Below are positions 1 to 11,460 of a stretch of DNA of 64,000 bases, piece by piece (the stretch's first letter is position 1; the number at the start of each line of letters is the position of its first letter). The translations under genes were made by a program, and so were the position numbers. Origin of the DNA: Monodelphis domestica (lineage: Eukaryota; Chordata; Mammalia; Didelphimorphia; Didelphidae); contig NC_077229.1 of the NCBI RefSeq assembly GCF_027887165.1, positions 111,749,020 through 111,813,019 on the forward strand. Reading direction: 5' to 3'. Under the pieces are notes generated by a model, which was not told where the DNA came from, made no database searches, and worked only from the letters and a program-made list of their open reading frames with translations.

Positions 1-132
1 CCTGTGTAACCCTTGGCAAATTAATTAACCCCAATTGCCTTGCCTCTACTGCTTGTCTGCCTTAGAATCAACTGTCTGCCTTAGAATTAGTTGGGTCTAA
101 ATCAGAAGGTAAGGCCTTTTTTTTTTTTTAAT
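1..132 (+). repeat. tRNA-derived CORE-type SINE (type A), 3' part, cut by window edge
   Basis: The stretch reads as the 3' half of the common marsupial SINE ('taattaacccc-aattgcctt', then 'gccttagaat', 'aaggtaagg') ending in a T/A-rich tail. A short internal duplication of 'ctgtctgccttagaat' is visible at about 53-90. The 5' half lies outside the window. Confidence 0.75.
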
Positions 133-733
133 TAGCTGATATTAGTTTACTATTAGACAAAACCTAGGAAAAGGCAAAGATCCAAGAATGGAACCAAAAT
201 GTTCTTCATGGGTGACTTTCACTTGAAATCGACCAATAATACATTGACATAGAAGCATGAAAAGAAATGGCTGTCAAGCAGGTTTGTGACAGAAATAGAG
301 ATGTTAACGATAGCAATATAACATAAGGTCATTGTTTCCAGAAACTACAGAAAGCTCATTCTTAAGGAGCTGTGCTGTGCTGTGCTGATTTATATAGATT
401 TGGCAAGGAAATGGATAAAACTGTAACATATAACTGCAGTTTGCAAAAATTTAGAATTGTGTTTAGGAAGACATGCTCAAATGGTTTGAATCATACACCA
501 GAATCTTGCTATTCTTAATAAATCAACACACAGCAAAACCTTGTACTAAAAATAGACATTGCAAAGTACACTGGGGAATTCAATAACCAAACCACCACAA
601 CTGGAGCAGATAAAACCATCACCCCTAATTGTCCTGACATTACATTAATCTGCAAGAATTTAAAAGTCTTTTTAATAGATGTTGCCATCCTGAACACTCA
701 CAATTTCCAATGTATATGTAATGAAAAGCTTTC
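133..733. other. Stretch without recognised feature
   Basis: AT-rich sequence with no repeat I can name and no convincing coding region. The 60-codon minus-strand frame at 515-697 has no recognisable motif and is probably chance. Confidence 0.5.
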
Positions 734-749
734 AGAATATAGAGACCCA

Positions 750-954
750 TGGGGGCAGCTGGGTAGCTCAGTGGATTGAGAGCTAGACCTAGAGATGGGA
801 GGTCCTAGGTGCAAAACTGGCCTCAGACACTTCCCAGCTGTGTGACCCTGGACAAGTCACTTGACCCCCATTGCCTAGCCCTTACCACTCTTCTGCCTTG
901 GAGCCAATACACTGTATTGACTCCAAGACGGAAGGTAAGGGTTTAAAAAAAAAA
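750..954 (+). repeat. Full-length type A tRNA-derived SINE with 16-bp target-site duplications
   Basis: Complete element from the tRNA-like head ('gggggcagctgggtagctca') through the CORE-like body ('cagacacttcc', 'gacaagtcacttgaccccca') to an A-tail. It is flanked by perfect repeats 'agaatatagagaccca' at 734-749 and 955-970. The perfect duplication and A-tail show L1-type target-primed integration and a fairly recent insertion. Confidence 0.93.
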
Positions 955-1239
955 AGAATATAGAGACCCAGCAGAAGAAATAAAAACTATACAGAACAGG
1001 AAAAAGTACATATCATGTCTACCATCCTACTTATAAAAGTCTGTATTCCAGTATTTTCATTCAATTCCTCCCCCTAAAGATTATTTTTCCCTACTTGAAA
1101 AAGAATTCCCTGAGCACCAAAAACAAAATAATAATAGCAGGATAGCAATTTGTCCTATAATCTTTTTCTTATCTTAGCTCCATTCAACATAAAGTTGAGA
1201 ATAAAATTATAATATTATTAATGTTATTGTTTAATGACA

Positions 1240-1570
1240 TTAAAATTGTTACTTAATGTTCGTAAGATGCTTTTTCATATATTTTCTTTTGAATCTTACA
1301 ACATCCTTGTAAGGTAGGTCCTCCAGTCCATCACATTTTTTTTTTTACAAATCTATTATATGCCAAGCCCTCTGCTAAGCCTTGAAGGTACAAAATAAGA
1401 GCTCAAATCTGATCAGAGAGACAATATGTAAATAAGAGGTATTTTTCATATATTGCAGACGAGAAAACCGAGACCTAGAGAGCTCAAGTCATTTGCCTAT
1501 GATCATTCAGCCAGTCAGTGTTAAAGGCAGGATTTGAACCCTAGTTTTTCATGATTTCACTCCACTACTG
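1240..1570 (+). repeat. MIR/THER1-type SINE with an inserted SINE fragment
   Basis: Flanking halves resemble MIR: a 3'-type 'gagaaaaccgagacctagag...caagtcatttgcc...gatttgaaccc' follows a 5' piece with 'catccttgtaaggtagg'. Between them (about 1330-1440) sits a fragment resembling 'tattatatgccaagccctctgctaagcc', typical of another old SINE/L2-like tail. Boundaries are approximate. Confidence 0.6.
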
Positions 1571-1580
1571 TTTCCTATAT

Positions 1581-1797
1581 CAATGGTATCAAACTCAAAT
1601 AGAAATGGGGGTCACTAAATCAAATATAAGGATCCAAAGATGAATACTGACTTAGAAAATCACATATTAACAACTATTTTCCATGGTCTTTTTGTTCATG
1701 TTGTTAGATAATTCTCAATTACATTTTAATCTGATTTAGAGTGTTACACTATAGGCTTCAATGGGAGAGCAGGCTTGCCCCATGTTTAATACCACTG
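1581..1797. mobile_element. hAT-like miniature transposon ('GGTGTCAAACTC' family)
   Basis: The ends form imperfect inverted repeats: CAATGGTATCAAAC at the left, and the reverse complement of the right end reads CAGTGGTATTAAAC (2 mismatches in 14). Length is 217 bp with no coding capacity. The flanking octamers (tcctatat / tacctcat) match only partly, so the target duplication is not proven. Related copies are seen at 25412 and 57262. Confidence 0.6.
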
Positions 1798-1799
1798 TA

Positions 1800-1960
1800 C
1801 CTCATCATTCAACAAACATTCACTCTGTGTCAGGGCCTCACCCCTAGATATAACCACAGGATTTGAGAGTTGGAAGGGATCTCAGAGATCATCTATTCCA
1901 ATTCATACATTGAAAAGAAACCTCACATATTAGATATACCTAATCTCATTTTAAAAAATC
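1800..1960. repeat. Old mammalian interspersed repeat fragment
   Basis: Contains the phrase 'gagagttggaagggatctca' followed by 'gagatcatctattccaattc', a pattern found in many old mammalian dispersed repeats. Family not assigned. The same pattern recurs at 25380. Confidence 0.4.
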
Positions 1961-3018
1961 ACAATCTGCTTCAGCTGTGCTTGACGCATTCTATTCTTTT
2001 TTAAATCATTATTTATTTGCCTTTAAAATTCATTTGAAAAAATTCTGAGTTCCAAATTTCTCCCTCCATCCTAATCCTCCCCCACCCACTGTGAAGGCAA
2101 GAAATGTGATATTAATTATACATGTGAAATCATGCAAAGCATTTTCATATTAGTTTGCAAAAAAACCCCTATAAAATTAAAGGAAAAAAATTATGTTTCA
2201 ATCTACATTCAGACTCTGTCAGTTCTTTCTTTGGAGGTCGCTAAATAGCATTTTTCATCATAACTCAGAATCATCTGGGATCATTGTTTTGCTGAGAATA
2301 ACCAAGTCATTCACAATTGATCATCATACAATATTGCGGTTACTGATGTGCAATGATCTGGTTCTGCTCACTTCACTCTGCATTAGTTCATGTAAGTATT
2401 TCTAGATTTTTCCAAAATCATCCTGTTCATCATTTCTTACAGTACATTTAGTATTCCAGTACAATCACATGCCACGACTTGGTTAGCTATTCCCCAATTG
2501 ATGGGCATTCTCTCGATTTCTATTTTTTTGCTGCCACAAAAAAGAGCTGCTATAAATATTTTAGTACATATAGGTCCTTTTCCTTTCATCTTTTTGGTAT
2601 ATCACCCTAGCAGTGGTCCTGCCAGGTCAAAGGATATACAGTTTTATACTCATTGGGCATAGTTAAAATGGCTTCCCAGAATGGTTGAGTCACTTCACAG
2701 CTCCACCAGTAGTGCATTAATGAAACGATTTTTCTACATTCTCTCCAACATTTGTCATTTTTCTCCTATGTCATATTAACCAATCTAATAGGTATGAGAT
2801 GTTACCTCAGAGCTATTTTATTTGCATTGTTCTAAATGATATTGATTTAGAGCATTTATTCATATGACTATATATAGCTTTGATTTCTTCATCTGAAAAC
2901 TGCCTATTCGTCTCCTCTGACCATTTATCAATTGTGGATTACCTCATATTCTTATAAATTTGACTCAATTCTTTATGTATTTGAAAAAATGGGTTTTTAA
3001 AATTTTTATTATTTTTTT

Positions 3019-3201
3019 AAAATCCTTACCTCCTGTCTTGGAATCATTACTGTGTATTGGTTCCAAGGCAGAAGAGTGGTAAGGGCTAGGCAAGGGGGTT
3101 AAGTGACTTGCCCAGGGTCACACAGCTAAGGTCAAATTTGAACCTAGTACCTCCCATCTCTAGGCCTGGCTCCCAATCCACTGAGCCATCTAGCTGTCCC
3201 C
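3019..3201 (-). repeat. Type A tRNA-derived SINE nested in L1
   Basis: Reverse complement of the type A consensus ('gtaagggctaggcaaggggg', 'cttgcccagggtcacacagc', 'ctgagccatctagctg'). It interrupts the L1 ORF2 fragment and so is younger than that L1. Confidence 0.88.
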
Positions 3202-4510
3202 TTAGATCTTTTTTTTTTAAGAGAAACTTTCTATAAAATAGTTTCCCCTAGCTTATTATTTTCCTTCTAATCTTGGCTGCATCATTTTTGTTTGCACAAA
3301 GCCTTTTTAATTTAATTTAATTTAATTTAACTTATCCATTTAATAGCCTGTAATCCTCTCTATCTCTTGTTTGATCATAAATTCTTCCCTTATCCATAGA
3401 TCTGACAGGTAAATTTTTTATGCTCCCTTAATTTATAAAATTTTATTATATAATTATATAAAATGCAAATATGTAAAAATATAACATTATACTAATTTAT
3501 AAATTAATAAGGCATACTTTATGTCTAAATCATGTATCCATTTTGACTATATATTGATATATGGTATGAGACACTGATTTATATTTACTTTCTGCCAAAC
3601 TGCTTTCCAGTTTTCTCAACAATTTTTGTCAAATAGTCAATTCTTGTCCCAAAGGTTTAGATCTTCAGGTTTATCAAATACTAGATTACTCTTGTCATTT
3701 GCAACTGTGTATTACCCATCTAATCTATACCACTGATTCACCATTCTATTTCTAGTAGACACTACCAGATTGTTTTGATGACTACTGCTTATAGTAGTTT
3801 GACATATGTTACTGCTAGACCACCTTCCTCCCTTTTTTCCATCGATTTCCTTGATATTCTTGACTTTTTGTTCTTCCAGATGAATTTGATTATTATTTTT
3901 CTACCTCTATAAGTGCATGTGATTTTCAACACAAATATGGTGCTGATACCTAAACCAGGAAGAGCAAAACAGAAAAAAACTATAGATCAATTTCCCTAAT
4001 GAATATTGATACAAAAATTTTAAATAAAATAATAGCAAGGAGATTACAGCAATATATCACAAAGATCATATACCATGACCAGATGGTATTTATACTCATA
4101 ATGCAGTACTGGTTCAATATTAGTAAAACCATCAACAAAATTAACCATATCATAACAGAAACAAAAGATATCACATGATTATCTCAATAGATGCAGAAAA
4201 AGCTTTTTGACAAAACACAACACTTATTCCTATTAAAATACCAGAAAACACAGAAGTAAATGGAGCTTTCCTTAAAATAATAAACAATATCTATCTAATA
4301 TGATTTTGTAAGCATTACCTGTAGTGGGGATAAGATCAATAAGATCTTCCCAATAAGATCAGGGGTGAAACAAATATGTCTGTTATCAACACTATTATTC
4401 AGTATTATACTAGAAATACCAGGTATAGCAATAAGGTAAGAAAAAATTAAAAGAATTAAAATGAGCAATGAGGAAACAAAACTCATTCTTTGCAAATGAT
4501 GTGATGGTAT

Positions 4511-4846
4511 TGTAAAGATTAAAATTTTGGGGAGACTGAGGCAGGTAGAAATTAGTTTCTCTCTGCAAGGAGTATTATATTTTTAGAGATTTATTAAAGA
4601 TTAAGGATTAGAGAAAATACAGGATAAGAAACACGTACCTAGGCCAGAGAGGCCTAGACAAGATAATCTCACATCATGGAAGAGCCGTGTCTGCTCCAAA
4701 ACAGAAGTCCAAAAGAGACACAAAAGCCTTTGCAATCAGCTTAAATCCCTTCTTGATCTTGGCCCACATGAGAATTCAAAGCATTCTGGGGAAGTGGAGC
4801 AAGGGCTTCTGGGGATTGAAGTCCAGAGTTTGAGTCTATTTTTACT
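4511..4846. mobile_element. Solo LTR-like insertion inside the L1, 4-bp duplication
   Basis: L1 homology stops at 4510 and resumes at 4851. The 336-bp insert begins TGTAAAG, ends TTTTTACT, and is flanked by 'gtat' on both sides (4507-4510 and 4847-4850). TG start, size and 4-bp duplication fit a solo LTR of a class I-like ERV; the terminal CT instead of CA is a deviation. No named family recognised. Confidence 0.55.
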
Positions 4847-5250
4847 GTATACTTAGAGAATTCTAGAGAATCCATTAAAAAACAAATTGAAACAACTTTA
4901 GCAAAGTTGTAGGATATAAAATAAATCCACATAAATCGTCAACACTTCTATATGCTACCAACAAAGTCCAGCAGGAAGAAATAGAATGAGAAATTAATTT
5001 AATATAACTATAGACAACATAAAATACTTAGTGGTCTATTTGTCAAGGCAACCCCAGGAACTATATGAACACAATTATAAAACCCTTTTCACAAAAATAA
5101 AGTCAGATCTAAACAATTGGGAAAATATTCATTGTACATGGGTTGGCTGAGCCAATAGAATAAAATGACAATTCTACCTAAATTAATTTACTTATTCGGT
5201 GTCCTGCCAATCAAACTACTACAAAATTATTTTATAGAGACCATTCTATT

Positions 5251-5490
5251 TTTGAGGCAGCTAGGTTGCAGAGTGGATAGAGTACTAACCCTGGGGTCAA
5301 GAACTCATCTTGATGATTTCACATTTGTCCTTAGACATTTACTAGTTGTGTGACCCTAGACATGTCACTTAACACTATTTGTCTTGGTTTCTTCATCTGT
5401 AAAATGAAATGGAGAAGGAAATGGCAAACCACTCCAGAATCTCTGCTGAGAAAACTCTACATGGGATCACAAAGAGTCTAATATGACTGA
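5251..5490 (+). repeat. RTE-tailed tRNA-derived SINE (type B)
   Basis: Head 'ggcagctaggttgcagagtg' and tail 'aatggcaaaccactccagaa' followed by 'gatcacaaagagtctaatatg'. The tail resembles the 3' end of RTE/BovB LINEs, which suggests RTE-driven mobilisation. It starts immediately after the right target duplication of the twin-primed L1. Confidence 0.8.
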
Positions 5491-6240
5491 ACAATCATTC
5501 TATAACCCTCTCTTGACTTTCCCAAATTCCAAATCAGGGCTTTGAAGAGTTGTTATCATCCATACTAGGAAAATGAAATACCTCACTCTTCAGCTTTTCA
5601 CATGGTTTGAACCAGTTTTTAAAAGTGGAATAAGTGGAAATAATAGCGGAAGCACCCTCCTGGTTCACTCTCCTATGTTAAAAAAAAAAGGCATTGCTGC
5701 AATGAGTTTCATTGACATCACATTTCCTTCCTTTGATGCTTAGCCCTGCCTATCAGTCCCCATGGGAAATCATTGTACTTTGGGCTGAAATAGCACAGAA
5801 GTGTTGTCCTGTTCCAACAACTGACCTATTGTCATCTCTAGTAACAGGAAACTTTTGAACTTGGACTTATTGTACTTTATAAAGGAATTTTTTTAAAAAA
5901 CCAATCTGATAGCTATAGTAAGTAATTTAACCATTTCTCAGGCAAAGTCCATTTTCAGAGCCATTATCTTGTTATAATTGTACTAAGGCCTCATCAATCA
6001 GCCAACAAACATTTATTATGCACTTCCTATGCATATTGCTTCTACTAAAGCCCTCTTCTGCCTTAGGGAGGTGTCAAGGATATTGAATAATCTTGTCAGC
6101 AGGGCATAGGTTGGAAAGGCTGTCAGAGAGCCAGGCTAGCTGAGTTTAGAAAGGCTAGTCAGCAGAAGTTTGATGAATTTTAGAGTTCAGTGGCATGGTT
6201 CTGTCTCCAGGTCCTGATAATTCCTAGCTCTGCCACCCTG
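5491..6240. other. Mostly unassigned sequence with a small old SINE/L2-tail fragment
   Basis: No coding region recognised. About 6000-6060 resembles 'caacaaacatttattatgca' from an old SINE/L2-like tail. Confidence 0.45.
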
Positions 6241-6480
6241 TGCAATTCACCGGTATAGTGGAAAGAATGGTGATTTGGAAATTAGAGGACCTCTGATACT
6301 ATATGGGTGAATTTGGGAAAGTCGATTCATCTCTAAAATGAAGGGATTGGACTGAGTTCGGAGGTCCCCTAAAGCTATCATCTGTAACACAGCAATAATA
6401 ATATTTACCCCATTTATCTCAGAGGGTTATTGGAAGAAGAGCATTTTGTAAAACAAAGTATGAGTTTTAAAACCATTTCA
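6241..6480 (+). repeat. MIR-like SINE
   Basis: Reads 'tagtggaaagaatggtgatt', then 'ctctaaaatgaagggattgg', then 'gggttattgg...gcattttgtaaa', the usual order of parts in MIR. Boundaries approximate. Confidence 0.6.
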
Positions 6481-6654
6481 TCATATTATCATATATGTGA
6501 GTTTTGTCATTAGTGGGTATAATCTATGATGGTCAAAATCACACTGATGAAATCATGAGTCTTTTAAAATAGTGAAGGATGTCTAAAGCATGGCAGGCTC
6601 CAGTCACAGAGAAAAATAATAGATGGAATAAACCCTCTTGGAACTTACAGCCTA

Positions 6655-6760
6655 TTAAATTCAACAACTGTTTATTAAATGCCTACTAAGTGCTTAGCAC
6701 TATGCTAGCTGCTAGAGATGCCAATTCAGTGTAACAATACAAAACTGAAGCTTGGTCCAT
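6655..6760 (+). repeat. Old SINE/L2-tail fragment
   Basis: 'ttattaaatgcctactaagt' followed by 'tagcactatgctagctgcta' matches the old marsupial repeat segment 'cacctactatgtgccaggca'. Confidence 0.55.
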
Positions 6761-7738
6761 TGTTAATGCTTTCCATATGAAGGAGCCCTTTAGTTCTGGA
6801 CTCACTTGGGCAGACTGGGTTCAGTCCTGAATGAGCTTGATCTCTAAAGAGAGGGATCAGGTGTTTTCTTACACTCTATATTCCCTTACATTCTATATTC
6901 CCATTTAGAGTCCCAGAGAAAATCCCTTAAAATTTAAACTGAAGACATGTCTAGGCTCTACTCAGAAGGGATCAGAAAATTAACATTAGTTATGGGACAG
7001 CTATTTATATCCTCCATACCAAAAAAAAAATGCTTAGAACACAAAAAACTGACCCATGTGCTTTAACAGAGATCTAAATTTCAAGTAACCACTTATAACT
7101 CATACTCTCCCAAAAGGGAAATACCTAAAACATCAGAAAGAAACATTTTTCAGAACTGCTAAATAAAGAGATCATCTTCTATATCTATATTGTCTGAACA
7201 ACTTTCTCAAGGTGATGTCTTTTGAAAAGTCCAGCTTGGGGTAGGGCTACTACTGTCTATAGTCATCTTCTCCAAAAACAGTTTTAGAAACTGTAGGGAC
7301 TTTATAGACAGCACTGACTAGGAAATGTAGGGACCACTGAACTCCCAACGTAACTACTCCTATAAAGTCCATCTCTCAGAATTGCTGTTTTATCACCAAT
7401 GCTCAAGGAAAGAAACATGAAATTACAGAAGCAGTAAGAGGTCAAAGGTTCAGATTCAAGCTCTTCTCAGAAGCTCACATATTTGAAGATATAATAACAG
7501 CTGAGGGTGGGGAAGGATGCCTTTCATTTACTCCTTATAGGAAGTTCTAGTAAGAGGGAGTTACATGCTATCCATTCTAGTGAAAAAAAAAATCATTCCT
7601 TTTATGTTCTACTCTTAAGCTCTGGTTGGGATGCTCTTTTGGGCTCAGTGGCCAGTCTTCTCTGAGGAAGGAAACTTAGATGCCTCCTTTTCCTCACTGC
7701 TGCCATTACAGGGTCCAAAGAAGTTGCATTATCCCAGA
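6761..7738. other. Stretch without recognised feature
   Basis: No repeat or gene identified. Short open frames at 7602-7939 on both strands have no recognisable domain. Confidence 0.45.
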
Positions 7739-7762
7739 GAACTGAATCTTGGAGACAGAGCC

Positions 7763-7773
7763 AAGATGGTGGC
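7763..7773 (+). promoter_or_regulatory. YY1-like motif at L1 5' end
   Basis: AAGATGGTGGC lies 13 bp from the element's first base, similar to the position of the YY1 site in mammalian L1 5'UTRs. One base differs from the AAGATGGCGGC of the young L1 here; the change is at a CpG. Confidence 0.6.
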
Positions 7774-8469
7774 TTAGTAGCAGCCAAAGCAGAAACCACT
7801 TTGGCAATCCTTCCAAACAAATCTTTACAAAGTGCCTCAAACAACAAGAGCCAAAAACCAACAGCAAGATGGAGTGAGGGGCTCTTCCACTGAATACAAC
7901 TTGAAAGGTAGGCAGAAACAGTTGATTTTCATAGGCCAAGGGGAACTAGAAGCAAAACTTCACACAGGAGTGCTGACCAACCACCACCCCTACCTACTAC
8001 ACCAGGTTCTGAGCCTGTCCATAGGCCAGTCATGGGATCTCAAGACCCTGGCTACACCAACGACAGAGCACCCCACAACACAGACTTAGCCTTTGAAATC
8101 CCAGGCCCTGGCACCACCCCATAGTGAAGCGTGGAAGTCCATAGCACTTGGCCCATTTGAGCCTCCCCTGCAGTGAACACCTAGTTCTAGGGCAGAATAG
8201 TTCACAGGAAATTATCAGCAGAAGAGACAGAATCAGCAGCTTTCAGAATTCTCAGTTCATAGGCCAAAAAAAAAAAGGCTTTTATTATGAGCAAATAGCA
8301 AAAGAAACACTTAGCCCTAGAAAATTTCTATGTAGACAAAGAGCGAAGTGCAGAGTCAATAAAGGCTGATGAGATCTAAGCAACCATATGCAAAACTTCA
8401 AAGAAAAATGGAAATTAGTCTCAAGTTCTGGAAAAACACAAAAAGGAATGCAAAAATCAAATAAGATAG

Positions 8470-9250
8470 GTAAAAGAAAAATGGAGAAAAGAAATGAAAG
8501 TAATGCAAAAAGAAAATAACAGCCTAACAAGCAAAATTGGTCAACTGGAAAAAGAGGCATAAAAATCCAAAAAACAAGAGAATTTTGTAAAAAGCAGAAT
8601 TGACTTCTTGGAAAAAGAGGGAAAAAATCCAATGAAGAAGAGTTCCATGAGAAGTAGAATGAACCAAATGGAAAAGGAAGATCCAAAGGACATGGAAAAA
8701 ATTCATTCTTTAAAAATTAGAAGTGGGCAAATAGACGCTAATGACTTCACAAGACATCAAGAAACAATAAAAACAAAATCAAAGGAATGAAAAAGTAGAA
8801 AGAAATATGATATTCTCATTGAAAGAACAACTTACCTAGAAAAATAAATCCAGGAGAGATAATTTAAGAATTATTGTACTGCCTGAAAGTAGTAATAAAA
8901 AAAAGTTTAGACATCATATTATAAGAAATTATCAAAGGAAACTGACCTGATATCCGTTAATAAGAGGGTAAAATAGAAATGGAAAGAATTCCCAAATGAC
9001 AGCTCCTAGGAATGTTATAGCCAAGTTTAAGAGCTCTCAGCTCAAGGAGAAAATACTACAAACAGCCAGAAAGAAACAATTCAAATATCACATACCCATC
9101 AAAACTGACTAAATTCTTTCAAGAGAAAGTATGATTATTTAACAAAATGTAAGATTTCTAAGCATTCCTAAAGAAAAGACCAGACTTAAATAGAAAATTT
9201 GATGTCCAAATACAAAATTCAAGAGAACTTAAAAAGAAAAAAATGAAGGA
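8470..9250 (+). pseudogene. Decayed L1/HAL1 ORF1
   Basis: Lysine/glutamate-rich coiled-coil-like coding remnants (about 8470-8790) precede a conserved patch at about 9005-9110. That patch translates like 'PRNVIAKF' then 'KEKILQTARKKQFKY' and matches the RNA-binding/C-terminal region of the young L1 ORF1 at 16866-17411. Many stops and frame changes interrupt it, so no functional protein is expected. In L1 biology ORF1p is a trimeric RNA-binding chaperone. Confidence 0.7.
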
Positions 9251-10127
9251 CTTCAATAAGGTCAAATTATTTATATTCCTATGTACTTCTTATATGGAAA
9301 GATAATATCTGTAACTCCTAAAAATTCTTTATCATTATCATTTAAGATGATATGTAAAAAAAATCTAGTGGTAAAAAAGGGGATTGGACTAAGAAATGTG
9401 AAGAGAGAAATAAAATAGGGTAAATTATGTCATATAAAGAGGCAAGTGGTACAGAACTATTATGGTGGAGGGGAGGGTGAGGATGATGATGGATACTTAA
9501 ACCTTACTCTCATTGGAATTAGCTCAGAGAGAGAAGAACAGTCAGATCCATTGGGGTATAGACTACTATATTACCCTATAGAGAAGTGGAAGTGGAATAA
9601 TAAAGGCAGTGGGGGAGCGGAGTAATATAAGGGAGGGAGAAGTTGGGGGGGGTGACTGAAAGAACCTATAGAGAAGTTGGAGGGGAATAAGAAAGGTGAT
9701 TGTGGGAAAGGGAGTAACATAATAGAGAAGGAATGGAGGGAGAAATTAAAAGCAAAACACTGGTGTGAAGGGAAAGAGTGAAAGGAGAAAAGACAGGATT
9801 AAAAGAGGAAATCAAGATGAAGGGGAATACATAGATGGTAATAATAACTGTGAGTGTAAATGGGTTGAACTCACTCATAAAATGGAAGCAGATAGCAGAG
9901 TGAATGAAAAACCAAAGAATTGAATCTTTTAGCACTGTCAGGACATGTGTCCTACCAGTCAGGGTTGAGATGACTGGGTAACCAAATGGACCATATCTCC
10001 AAAGATAGTACATATAATACTGGAAGGAGTCCAGCTCTGGGCATGTTTAATGAAATATAGTCTAATAAGAACCAATGGTAATGGAGTAGGGAAGATCTGC
10101 AATTAAACTCATTATAACAAAAATTAA

Positions 10128-10675
10128 GTCAGTTTTTCACTCACCAATGGTGGCAGTCTTAAAGAAGTCTGGGTGTTGCTTTCCAGTTGCTCCTCTGAGT
10201 CAGTGCCAGAATCTCTGAATGAATCTCCAAATCTCTGAATTGTATCATCTTCCCTTCAGCTCCAAGTGATTGATCCTTCACTCCAAGCCCAGGTGACTGA
10301 CTGTCTGATCTGAATCCAGGTGACTGACTCTCTTCAGTCTTTTTTCCCCCCTCTATTTAAAGACATTTTTCTCTTGTGTCACCTCCTCTAAATTTTCACA
10401 TCTACCAATCACAGCAGACGCTTTTCTCCAGGACTGCCCATTCTTTAGTTCTCACCTTCTTTGGTTAGATTATATCTTTTTGGGTTACTTAAATTCACCT
10501 TTTGTAGTCACTTAACACCTTTTTGTAATTAATTCTCCTTTTGTAGTTACTTAACACCTTTTTTTAAGTTAAAATCTAAAAATAGATTGTAGCTTACAAT
10601 TCTACCTTCACTATAAAGGAAGAGCTAAGTACTTTCGTTGTTACAATTGAGAGATAGCTAAATCCAATCTTCACA
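10128..10675 (-). mobile_element. Partial ERV LTR, same family as 34062-34790 and 38329-39237
   Basis: Reverse complement starts TGTGAAGATTGGATTTAG and runs through repeated 'aaaaggtgttaagtaactac' motifs, 'gggcagtcctggagaaaag' and 'ctgtgattggtaga' to 'ggtgagtgaaaaactgac'. The same blocks occur in order at 38329 on the plus strand. The 3' part beyond the last block is missing or unrecognisable. Confidence 0.8.
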
Positions 10676-10754
10676 TGAGGAAGGAGTACATTTAAGTCTT
10701 GGAATATACAAAGGCAAAGGGAGATATGGGGAGTCATATAAAAAAAGGAAAGGA

Positions 10755-10962
10755 GGTTAAGCATTTATATAGTATCTACTATATGGCAGGCAATATGTGA
10801 AGTGCATTTTACAAATATGTCACTTGATCTTTACAACCTTGCAAGGTAGGCTCTAGCATTACCCCCATTTTAGGTGACAGAGGTTAAGTGACATAAGGCC
10901 ATATTTGAACTCAGGTCTTCCTGACTCCTGGTCCAGCACTCTAACCACTGTACCACCAGCTA
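10755..10962 (+). repeat. MIR/THER1-type SINE
   Basis: 'tttacaaatatgtcacttga' with 'gcaaggtagg', 'gacagaggttaagtgacat' and 'gaactcaggtcttcctgact' in the standard MIR order. Confidence 0.75.
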
Positions 10963-10999
10963 CATACACCCCCCTCCCCCAACAGTCTGGGGGGGGGAG

Positions 11000-11177
11000 A
11001 GGAGGGTAACCTATACCTTCTATCTTAGTATCAATTCTAAGACAAAAGAGTGGTAAGCACTAGGCAACTGGAATTAAGTGACTTGCCTAGTTAGGGAGTA
11101 TCTGAGGCCAGATTTGATCCTGGGTCCTCCTGATTCCAGGCCTGTCTCTCTATCAACTGTACTACCTAGCTGCCCCT
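11000..11177 (-). repeat. Type A tRNA-derived SINE
   Basis: Reverse-complement blocks 'accttctatcttagtatcaa', 'gtggtaagcactaggcaa', 'gacttgcctag' and 'ctacctagctgcccc'. A C/G-rich stretch (10970-11003) precedes it. Confidence 0.8.
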
Positions 11178-11199
11178 ATATATATATTTTAATAGACAA

Positions 11200-11460
11200 A
11201 AATTAGCAAATAGGCCAGTTTGACTAGAAAATAAAAGTGGAATCAACTTGGAAAGCTAGTGTAAAGCTGGATTGTGAAAGACTTTAATTGCCAAATAAGA
11301 ATTTATATTTGGTCTTAAAAGAGATAGGAAGCCACTATAGGAATAATAGGGCATTCTAATCTACTAATCTGGCAGCTTTATAGAGAATGGGTTGAAAAGG
11401 GGAAAGACTGGAAACAAGTATCCTAATTGGAAAGCTATTGTAATCAAAGGTACAATAGTT
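11200..11460 (+). repeat. Fragment of a long old marsupial interspersed repeat
   Basis: Contains 'gattgtgaaagactttaatt' and 'gataggaagccactatagga', phrases belonging to a long non-coding repeat also seen at 29020 and 35700-36010. Family name unknown to me. Confidence 0.5.

Larger units (their letters stand above)
1996..5241 (-). mobile_element. Old L1 with inverted 5' half (twin priming), nested SINE and LTR
   Basis: Positions about 1996-3918 are minus-strand L1 3'UTR plus the 3' third of ORF2. From about 3925 the orientation flips: 3925-5240 is plus-strand ORF2 from a segment equivalent to 'NMVLIPKPG' through '[11 protein letters not shown]'. The inverted piece ends in L1 coordinates almost where the minus-strand piece begins. 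A T-run starts at about 1997, and direct repeats 'cattctatt' lie at 1987-1995 and 5242-5250. This is the classical structure of an L1 insertion with 5' inversion. ORF2 is riddled with stops and gaps. Confidence 0.88.
7751..9916 (+). mobile_element. 'Half-L1' element (HAL1-like): 5'UTR, ORF1 and ORF2 start only
   Basis: Begins GGAGAC, the same first bases as the young L1 in this window, followed by the YY1-like AAGATGGTGGC at 7763-7773. A non-coding 5'UTR, a decayed ORF1 (about 8470-9250), a purine-rich inter-ORF spacer (about 9440-9830) and about 25 codons matching the ORF2 amino end (from 9835) follow. L1 homology then stops in an A-rich stretch. Direct repeats 'gaactgaatctt' (7739-7750) and 'gaattgaatctt' (9917-9928) match 11 of 12. 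A 5'-complete but 3'-short element with duplications fits a HAL1-type element or an L1 RNA polyadenylated at the start of ORF2. Confidence 0.75.

Noticed and set aside
750..954. Functional tRNA gene in the SINE head
   Set aside because: The tRNA similarity is only the decayed promoter head of the SINE; no complete cloverleaf was found.
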